A stretch of DNA of 13,298 nt. Origin: Pigoraptor vietnamica (lineage: Eukaryota > Opisthokonta > Filasterea). Every line of letters begins with the position of its first letter. Positions within the stretch are counted from its first letter, which is position 1. The translations under genes and the position numbers were made by a program. A model generated the notes under the pieces. That model was not told the DNA's origin. It searched no databases and saw only the letters and a list, made by a program, of their open reading frames with translations. Below are positions 8,201 through 13,298 of the stretch, in pieces. The stretch is from the NCBI GenBank assembly GCA_943704525.1, contig CALSCQ010002496.1:1-13298 (forward strand), given 5' to 3'.

Positions 8201-9351
8201 ATGCGATGCGCTTTGAGCTCAACTGCAAAGTGGAGGAGCTCTCGGGCAACCTGCTGGACGAGTGCTCGCTGGCCGAGGGGTACCACACGGAATCCAAGCA
8301 CCTCAACCGCGCCATCTCGTCCATGGTGAGTCACGTGCGCAGCATTGTCCTCTCTCCGGCATGTTGCTTCTTGCGTCGAACGTGCATGATGCGCATCTGG
8401 TCGTTCATTTTCGGTGCTATTGTGCACTTGTCGTATGTCGTAATATGTGTGCGCATGTACGTGTCTGCCTTTTAACGAGGGTGTGTGCGTGCACTGCGAC
8501 GCGCGTCACGTGCACGTGATGCTCACCACGCTTCGACGTGTGCGCAGGCCAAGATTCTCCAGATGCACAAGGAGTCGCTTGCCGGACAAAAGGCGTCGCC
8601 GTCGAAGAAGATGTCCCTCGCCGCAAAGGACCGCGCAGAACACGAATTCTGGAAGGTGCCCAACCCCCCCCCCCCCGCCCATCTTTCTCTCTGGCGTCTA
8701 TGTATGGCGGCTCTCCGGCTCCTGCAAAGATCCCACACGCAAGCGTACACACATGTTCCTACAAGCATACACAAGTCCGCACGCAAGCGTACACACATGT
8801 TCCTACAAGCATGCACAAGTCCGCACGCAAGCGTACACACATGTTCCTACAAGCATGCACAAGTCCGCACGCAAGCGTACACACATGTTCCTACAAGCAT
8901 ACACAAGTCCGCACGCAAGCGTACACACACACCTACAACATACGCAACCAAGCGCACACATATGCTCTCTGGTACTTCCTACTGACTTTAATGCTGTCCG
9001 CAGCAAATTCCGTCGATTCCGTGGCGGAATGGCATGACGCCGCGCCAGGTGGAGCTGCTCTCGTCAGGTGCGTCTGCACGTGTTGGCGAACGTACCTATC
9101 CCCGCCTCCTGCTGGAGTTGTGCACCCGTAGGCCTATTCATGGCACTGACGTCACCCTTCCAACGCCCTCGTTTGCAGTGCTCGAGTCCATTGAGCGAAA
9201 ACGCCAAAATTTTGCGACGGTTTTCCAGTCGTACACAACAGAGCGTGAGTGAATGCCTGTGCCCCCCCCCCCCCCCCCCCCCAAGTCCCTCTCGTCGCTC
9301 TTGTACCAAGTGCCATGTCTGACCCATAATCCCATCGCAGTGAACAAGTAA
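2204..9351 (+). CDS. 14-exon gene: DPF/DAF-motif endocytic adaptor protein with aftiphilin-like C-terminus (putative)
   Basis: Exons: 2204-2990, 3221-3451, 3704-3901, 4322-4813, 5040-5198, 5367-5525, 5691-7162, 7319-7567, 7738-7936, 8171-8325, 8548-8655, 9004-9067, 9179-9244, 9341-9351. They total 4350 nt, that is 1449 codons plus TAA. All introns start GTG and end CAG, except one ending TAG (before 7738). Residues 1 to about 1110 are low-complexity and disordered, with nine DPF motifs, which in known endocytic proteins bind the AP-2 alpha ear. They also carry repeated DAFGFD, DAWPQG and F(S/A/L)P(I/V)A motifs, and W(G/A)AFG and DDFEDF near the end, which resemble clathrin or AP-1 gamma-ear binders. 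Residues about 1250-1290 (DPLWQHV...FAWRGSFSQ...LGTLGL) resemble, from memory, the conserved core of aftiphilin. The rest (about 1320-1449) is helical and charged, probably coiled coil, and ends ELNK. The start at MDPFGFG is chosen because upstream codons come from simple repeat. Gene structure is strong; the aftiphilin name is tentative. Confidence 0.85.
2857..2910 (+). repeat. His-Xaa coding repeat in exon 1
   Basis: A CACNCN-type simple sequence in frame encodes alternating His with Ala or Pro (HAHAHPHVHPHAHPHG). It has the same nucleotide character as the non-coding (CA)n tracts nearby, so it probably arose by microsatellite expansion inside the exon. Metal binding is possible in principle, but nothing else supports it. 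Confidence 0.8.
3018..3129. repeat. (GC)n(GT)n microsatellite in intron 1
   Basis: Intron 1 (2991-3220) begins gtgggt. About 28 bases in, it becomes a purine/pyrimidine-alternating tract: (GC)n, then GT/GC mixtures, ending in a pure (GT)n run at about 3112-3128. Such alternation favours Z-form DNA. It is roughly complementary to the CA-rich tract of intron 2. Confidence 0.9.
3218..3229 (+). other. two in-frame alternative 3' splice sites before exon 2
   Basis: CAG occurs at 3218-3220 and again at 3227-3229, nine bases apart. Either acceptor restores the same phase-1 frame after exon 1, adding or removing three residues. The exon list uses the first one. Confidence 0.5.
3490..3603. repeat. 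CA-rich microsatellite in intron 2
   Basis: Intron 2 (3452-3703) holds a stretch made mostly of CACA, CACG and CACATG units. It is the approximate reverse complement of the GT-rich tract in intron 1, on the other side of exon 2. Confidence 0.9.
3911..4079. repeat. diverged tandem duplication inside intron 3
   Basis: ACTGAGC followed by a TGTTCGTGAT block occurs at 3911 and again at 3982 (period about 71 bases). The start of intron 3, including the splice-donor context TCGGTGTGTATTACT (from about 3899), recurs at about 4016, with a shared GAGCAGGCTG ending at 3965 and 4079. Intron 3 is the longest intron (3902-4321), apparently because of this duplication. Confidence 0.6.
4428..4653 (+). repeat. 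57-bp in-frame tandem repeat in exon 4
   Basis: Units begin GACGTCACT at 4429, 4486, 4540 and 4597, giving periods of 57, 54 and 57 bases (19, 18 and 19 codons). Each unit encodes DVT-x-AG/R-x-SADAFGFDA. The copies starting at 4540 and 4597 are near identical over the unit, so the last expansion is recent. The repeat multiplies the DAF-type motif. Confidence 0.9.
4859..4873 (+). repeat. poly-C run in intron 4
   Basis: About 15 consecutive C bases lie 45 bases after the intron 4 donor (4814) and run on into a CT-rich stretch. Confidence 0.9.
5702..6111 (+). repeat. duplicated basic module in exon 7
   Basis: A 25-30 residue block, LRSATKDRPRFDHKRRPSR, starts at 5711. It recurs as LRSVTKERPRNDAKRRPSR at 6029, 318 bases later. 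Between them TPQG(V/A)HHVTP occurs twice. This is an internal protein duplication of a basic segment, with possible phosphorylation or membrane-binding use; no function can be read directly. Confidence 0.8.
8664..8676 (+). repeat. poly-C run in intron 11
   Basis: About 13 consecutive C bases begin eight bases after the intron 11 donor (8656). Confidence 0.9.
8738..8934 (+). repeat. 44-bp minisatellite in intron 11
   Basis: CGCAAGCGT starts at 8738, 8782, 8826, 8870 and 8914, exactly 44 bases apart, giving four full units and a partial fifth. Units differ mainly by CATACAC versus CATGCAC: copies 1 and 4 carry A, copies 2 and 3 carry G. It lies wholly inside intron 11 (8656-9003) and makes up more than half of it. 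Confidence 0.95.
9262..9282 (+). repeat. poly-C run in intron 13
   Basis: About 21 consecutive C bases begin 17 bases after the last donor (9245), in a 96-base intron. The exact length is likely to be uncertain in the assembly. Confidence 0.9.
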
Positions 9352-10025
9352 CGCGCCGTTGGGGTCGAAGCCTTTGAATACACTATGAATTACTGCCCAT
9401 GTCTGCTGGATGTGGTTGAGCACCTTCGCGTGCGCATGTTTGAGCTTCGCCTTGACGGGATGCCCACGTGCGTGCACACAGTGGTCCAGAGTGCAGTGGT
9501 TAGCTCCACGCAAATGGGCTCCCGCACGTGGCGGCCGCTTACGCCCCCAAGAAAGAGGCTCTTCTCGGCATGCCTAAGCACCGGGGGTACTGAACCCTGC
9601 TAAGCACTCTTCCACTGCGAAATGACAAATTATTAAAGGCGTGCAACTGGTTGACAATTATGCATGGTGAACTTGAGAAAAGTTCGTCGCGGAGAGTGGC
9701 AGTTAATAATCGGCAGGTCTTTACGATTTCATCACGGTAAGGTGCACGCACAAGCACAGCTCGTGGGTACTGTTGCAGAGCGTGCTAAAGGGGATAAGAC
9801 ACGGTCGGAATCACGTGACTTGCTCAGCACTGCGTGCGACCGAGTGGTCCGAGTTCTTCTTGTGCTCCCTGCTGCATGATGGCCTTCGCTGCGTCGCTCT
9901 GCGTGATGGTGCAGCCCTAATTGCGCTGTTTATTACAGTCCGCAAGTCAAGCGTGCGTATTAGGAGAGCCACCGGCTTGGTGCCTCGCGTGCAACGGCCT
10001 CGCTACCATGCCGTCGCATTCTTGA
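9352..10025. other. gene-free stretch between converging 3' ends
   Basis: This runs from the stop of the 14-exon gene to the stop of the - strand membrane-protein gene. The composition is less GC-biased than the exons. TATTAAAG-like AT-rich sequence near 9630-9640 is the nearest thing to a polyadenylation region, but no clear AATAAA is present. The short open frames here show no protein-like pattern. Confidence 0.5.
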
Positions 10026-10754
10026 CTATGACGAAGCCGAGACAGACGACGGGCGCTGCTGATCGCGGTCGTACCGCAACTCGTCAAGCGCGAAGGCCTC
10101 CGTGCTGTCCGACATGCGCAGCAGCGCGCCCTTCTTGCTGCGCCCGATGCTCGAGGTGCCGGGCCGGTTCGCCGCCGCCTTCTTCCTCGCCTTTTCGCGC
10201 TCGACCTCGCGCCCCTTGCGCCGTGCGATCGCCTCGAAAAGGTCCGCGCCCGTTTCGACAGTGATGTCCACCATGCGCTCGACGATCTGCACGCGGAACA
10301 GGTCGAAGTGCGCGTTTTCGATGCCGCTGAAGATGCGGAAGCGCAGTCCGCACAGGCTGAAGTCGATAAACGGCCCGCTCTTCGCAATCGCGGGTATCGT
10401 CAGCGCGGCTTTCGTGAGCACCCCGGCGTACATCTCCATCCGCTCAAAGTGCTCCTGCGCCTCCTCCGTGGACAGTACGACTGCCGACGCGTCCTCGTAA
10501 AGCGTCTCTATGTCCTTGAGCAACTCGGCGCCCAGCTTTGCGACGGGCGAGCTCGTTTCCTGCTTTCGCGCATTGATGAGATCGACGTAGAGCTGCACAA
10601 TCCGCAGGATGTTGTGGTGGAAGTCGAGCCCCTCGCTGCCGCCCCTCTCGTGTCCGGAAGTGAACTTGCCGACGCTCTCCATCCCGAGGTTCACCTGCAC
10701 ACAGTACGCGAGCGGGTTGAAGTGCCGGTTGCCGCGCGTCCGCACCATCTTCGT

Positions 10755-10826
10755 GAACTGTATCAGCCCCCACGTCGCCACTGTCAGCAGGATCGCGCCG
10801 CCCGTCGTCGCCAGCGTAATGTACAC
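10755..10826 (-). other. transmembrane segment of the LVIVD/cadherin-like protein
   Basis: About 24 residues without charged side chains (VYITLATTGGAILLTVATWGLIQF) are followed by KMVRTRG. The positive residues after the span place the downstream tail in the cytosol and the propeller/cadherin-like part outside. Confidence 0.8.
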
Positions 10827-12054
10827 TTCGGGTATGGTGTCGTCGCCGGACAGCGAACTCGTCACGACCGCGTTCAGAAAAGCATCGGCGGACGCGAGCT
10901 TGAGGTCCTTCGCCGTCACTCGGAACTGGTACGCCCCGCCTTGCTGGGTGTGCCGCTGAAGATACCCGTCGTCGGGTCGAGCGCGCAGTTCCACCCGACA
11001 ATGTCCGCCGCCTGCGACAGCGGCTGCATGCGGCCGTCCTTGGCGATGTAGACGACTCTGAACGTGAGCTTGTCGCCTTGCTGCGCGACGTCATCGTCGA
11101 CAAAGGCCGCCGAGAGGTCGACAAAGAATTGAAGTCCCGTGCGGAAGATGTTCTCTGGTGTCTGGATGGACGACCCCGTGAAGCTGAGGCGGGGAGGCGT
11201 GTTGTACTCGTTCGGACAGTACAGGCATATGCGGCCCACGATCGGGTAGTTAAAGTGGCTGTCGTCGGTGACCGTCACGTAAATCGTCGCCGTCTGCTGG
11301 AAGTCGTTCGGCAGGAATACCAGGTTCGCGAGCGCCGCGTTGACGTCGTCCACCGTCCCCGCCGTGACCCACGTGATGTTCCCCTTCGTGTGGTCCTCGG
11401 GCTTCGTGAACGTCGAATTGATGCCGCCGCCGACGAGTTCCCCCGTGCCGATTCGGTCGATGTCAAACTGCACGCGCACGGTGCGACCGGCGGGCGCCGC
11501 CACGTGAATGCTGCCAAACGCCTGCAGCCGCTTCTTGCTTGCATACTCGATAATGGCGTCGCTGATACCCGTCACGACGAGCGATGGCGACGGGCGCAGC
11601 AGAGTCCACTGGATCGCGGGAATTGAGTTGGACGTTCGCGCAGCAATCGTGAGATTGATACCGTCGCCTGCCCCGGCGTTGTGCGCCGCAATCATAGTGG
11701 GAAAGAGCGCTGTGAGAGTCGACGTAGTTGCATTATACCGCAGGAACGCGCCCGTCGACTCGTCCAGAGTCGGCGACCACGACACGTCGAATGATAGGGC
11801 TTCGCCGTCGGGGCTGTTGGTAAAGAGCGACGGCAGGTTTAGCCGCATCGTGTGGGTAGTTGGCTCCCGTGTAGCCCGCAGATCCGCCGGCGTCGTGTAG
11901 CATCACGAGATATCGCTCGTTATGCGGCATCGTGAACAGCAAGGAGCGTCCCAGCAGCGTCGAGCGTTGCGAGCGGTCCTGAGATGGGGTAATTGGCCGG
12001 CGCATTCTGCTGTGCGGGATCGTCTGCGCGACACGACCGATGGCCCTTTTCGAT

Positions 12055-12417
12055 AACCAGCGCCGGGTTTGCGACGTCGATGATGACCGTCTCGCAGTTC
12101 TGCCACGTTGTAAAGGCGATGAGGGAACCCCGAAGCAGCTTCATGTCGCCAAACAGCGGGATGGAGGTGCCGGACTGCATCGTCGGGGTTACGAGCGCCC
12201 CGATTTGTGTGGGTGCCGCCGGATTGCTCACGTCGATCACGCGATATCCACCAACGATGCTACCCGGACACTTGCATTCGGCGACGACAACAATGGGCTT
12301 CGAACCCGCAACGTGCGCGCCAGGGACAAAGACAATGGCAGTGAGGCGACCCGTCATCTTGTCGATGTAGCCGAGTCGTTTGGGCGTGGTAGGATCGCTG
12401 ACGTCGACAACTTCGAC
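12055..12417 (-). other. three LVIVD-type repeats
   Basis: Three spaced copies of a hydrophobic-V-(V/I)-D-V-(S/A)-(N/D)-P motif appear: VEVVDVSDPTTP, YRVIDVSNPAAP and TVIIDVANPA. A looser one (SALLVYRL) lies further upstream. This is the pattern of LVIVD repeats, which form beta-propeller blades in extracellular proteins. Confidence 0.75.
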
Positions 12418-12974
12418 GAACCCGTAGACAGCGGGCGAGGCGCCTGTAGTGCAACCGCCGTTGCACGTCCACGCGACATAAATGCACTTCATCGTCGGAT
12501 CTTCCGCGATGTCGCCGACTAAAAACTGCGATGTCGCCGTCAGACCGCTATACGGCGAAAATGGTTTGCTCCCGACGCTTAGCAGGACGCCCGATGACTG
12601 CAGGCGGTACACCAACAGAGCACTGTCAGAACGACCGACGTAAATGTAGCCACCGGAGAGCACGCGCATCCCCTGCGACAGTGAAGTCGGCGACTGAGCT
12701 TCCCGCCGACGACTGCTGATCCCACGCCGCAGCCACGAGTGCAGGGACAGTTGAGGGACGGCAAGCCCAAAGCGCAGCCACCCGATCAGTGAGCGAGGTG
12801 ACCTGCGCATCGATCGTTCCGATTTTCGACTGTTACCGTCTCGCCGGCATAGTACACATCAGCGTGCAAACACACTGCTGAGGCTCCCTGCACGCAGATG
12901 GATCTTCCCGGCAGAGTGCTGAGAACGAGGTGGTCGGGTCGTCGGGGGACCAAGATTACGGTTACGGAGACCTA

Positions 12975-13298
12975 CAGAGACCTGCCATATGTCAAAGTCC
13001 CGCACCCAACCAACTACATGGGCACATCACGTGTCGACTGCCACGTAATAATCCAACAAACTGATAGATTGTTCACGTGCATAAATTTTCGATCGCAATT
13101 AAGTTTCAGTTAGTCTAGCGTCGCGACTGACGCGCGACTGGGTTGCGCTCTGTTTAGTAGGGGGGAATTCCCATAGCCAATGTAAGTGTGTATGGGAAGT
13201 GCTCCGTGGCATTCCTATAGAAATTTCGTAGAATAAATTAACGAAATAACCATAATTCAACACGTTTCTCTAATGAAAATCGCGCGAAAAGTAAAGGC
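12975..13298. other. upstream region of the broken membrane-protein gene; AT-rich end
   Basis: No supported gene. From about 13080 to the end, composition drops well below the roughly 60% GC of the rest. An 8-bp inverted repeat (TTCCCATA at 13168-13175, TATGGGAA at 13191-13198) could form a small hairpin next to the palindrome GGGAATTCCC. This may be intergenic or promoter sequence. Confidence 0.45.

Larger units (their letters stand above)
7738..9351 (+). other. conserved-looking C-terminal region of the 14-exon protein (exons 9-14)
   Basis: Sequence complexity changes sharply here. After about 1250 residues of disordered Ala/Pro/Ser/Asp-rich sequence, exon 9 encodes a folded-looking segment with Trp and aromatic residues (DPLWQHV, QFAWRG) and a LGTLGL motif. 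Exon 10 encodes an amphipathic acidic helix (SLDDLDAMRFELNCKVEEL), exon 11 a lysine-rich helix, and exons 12-14 a short helical tail. Many short exons with mixed intron phases contrast with the large phase-1 exons upstream, which suggests this part is the old core and the motif region expanded later. This part should carry any database hit. Confidence 0.55.
10026..12971 (-). pseudogene. frame-broken type I membrane protein: LVIVD propeller, cadherin/Ig-like domains, one TM, cytosolic tail
   Basis: Reading 12971 to 10026 on the - strand, continuous protein sense passes through six frames: 12971-about 12815, then to about 12665, to about 11940, to about 11852, to about 10936, and on to the TAG at 10026-10028. 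The N-terminal part has LVIVD-type repeats (GGYIYVGRSDSALLVYRL, VEVVDVSDPTTPKRLG, YRVIDVSNPAAP, TVIIDVANPA). The middle has cadherin-like sequence (VNAALANLVFLPNDF...IYVTVTDD) and a putative Ig-type He_PIG signature (LDPTTGIFSGTPSKAG). One hydrophobic span follows (VYITLATTGGAILLTVATW), then a tail of roughly 250 residues with a basic end. The clearest break is at 10934-10937: one more G in the coding-strand GGGG would give GTPSKAGAYQFRVTAKD. No start codon is secure. Unlike its neighbours, this gene has no evident introns over 2.9 kb. Pseudogene decay or assembly indels could both explain it. Confidence 0.65.

Noticed and set aside
8738-8934. Regular 44-bp repeats as a CRISPR array
   Set aside because: The units are contiguous with no unique spacers, and the context is a eukaryotic intron.
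8447-9037. Open frames through the 44-bp repeat as an independent protein
   Set aside because: The repeat is open in several frames only because it lacks stop triplets. Good splice sites on both sides place it in intron 11.
9352-10025. Short open frames (for example at 9385-9603 and 9664-9879) as genes
   Set aside because: They have no motif, no splice pattern joining them to neighbours, and no coding-like composition.
12810-12835. GTAACAG and GTCGCAG (near 12830 and 12670) as 7-base introns explaining two frame shifts
   Set aside because: Both have GT...AG ends and would restore the frame, but 7 bases is far below any known spliceosomal intron, and similar motifs are absent at the other breaks.

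Overview
This window is nuclear DNA from a GC-rich, intron-dense eukaryote, most likely a unicellular one. The genes are split by short introns (about 100-420 nt) with GT...AG ends. The introns are full of (GT)n/(CA)n simple sequence and poly-C, and no bacterial gene layout, Shine-Dalgarno site or operon is visible. I cannot name the species. The intron style and protein families would fit a choanoflagellate-like or other GC-rich protist, but that is a guess.

Layout. (1) 26-1238, + strand: the 3' end of a gene that starts outside the window (three exons). It ends in a membrane hairpin resembling the C-terminus of MCTP-type C2/transmembrane proteins. (2) about 1485-1980, - strand: a Sel1-repeat fragment resembling the C-terminal repeats of SEL1L/Hrd3, with a frame break near its end and no convincing 5' part; probably a gene remnant. 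(3) 2204-9351, + strand: the main gene of the window. I can join 14 exons without a frame conflict into one 1449-residue protein. It has nine DPF motifs and many DAF, WxxF-type and DFxDF motifs in a long disordered region, then a folded and helical C-terminus resembling aftiphilin. The likely role is a clathrin/adaptor accessory protein in vesicle traffic. (4) 10026-12971, - strand: a type I membrane protein gene with an LVIVD beta-propeller, cadherin/Ig-like domains, one membrane span and a cytosolic tail of about 250 residues. Its reading frame is broken about five times.

Because the 14-exon gene keeps its frame across 4350 coding bases, poor sequence quality is not the obvious explanation for the breaks in (2) and (4). 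Decay of real pseudogenes is my first choice, and local assembly error the second.

Gene-free stretches: 1239-1484 lies between two converging 3' ends. 1981-2203 holds the likely 5' leader of gene 3. 9352-10025 lies between converging 3' ends. 12975-13298 lies upstream of gene 4 and becomes AT-rich. I saw no RNA genes, CRISPR array, transposase or complete mobile element.

Features most worth a second look: every mapped intron starts with GTG; symmetric phase-1 exons encode repeated adaptor-binding modules; exon 2 is flanked by complementary GU-rich and CA-rich introns; poly-C tracts follow splice donors; and CACGTG is strongly over-represented.
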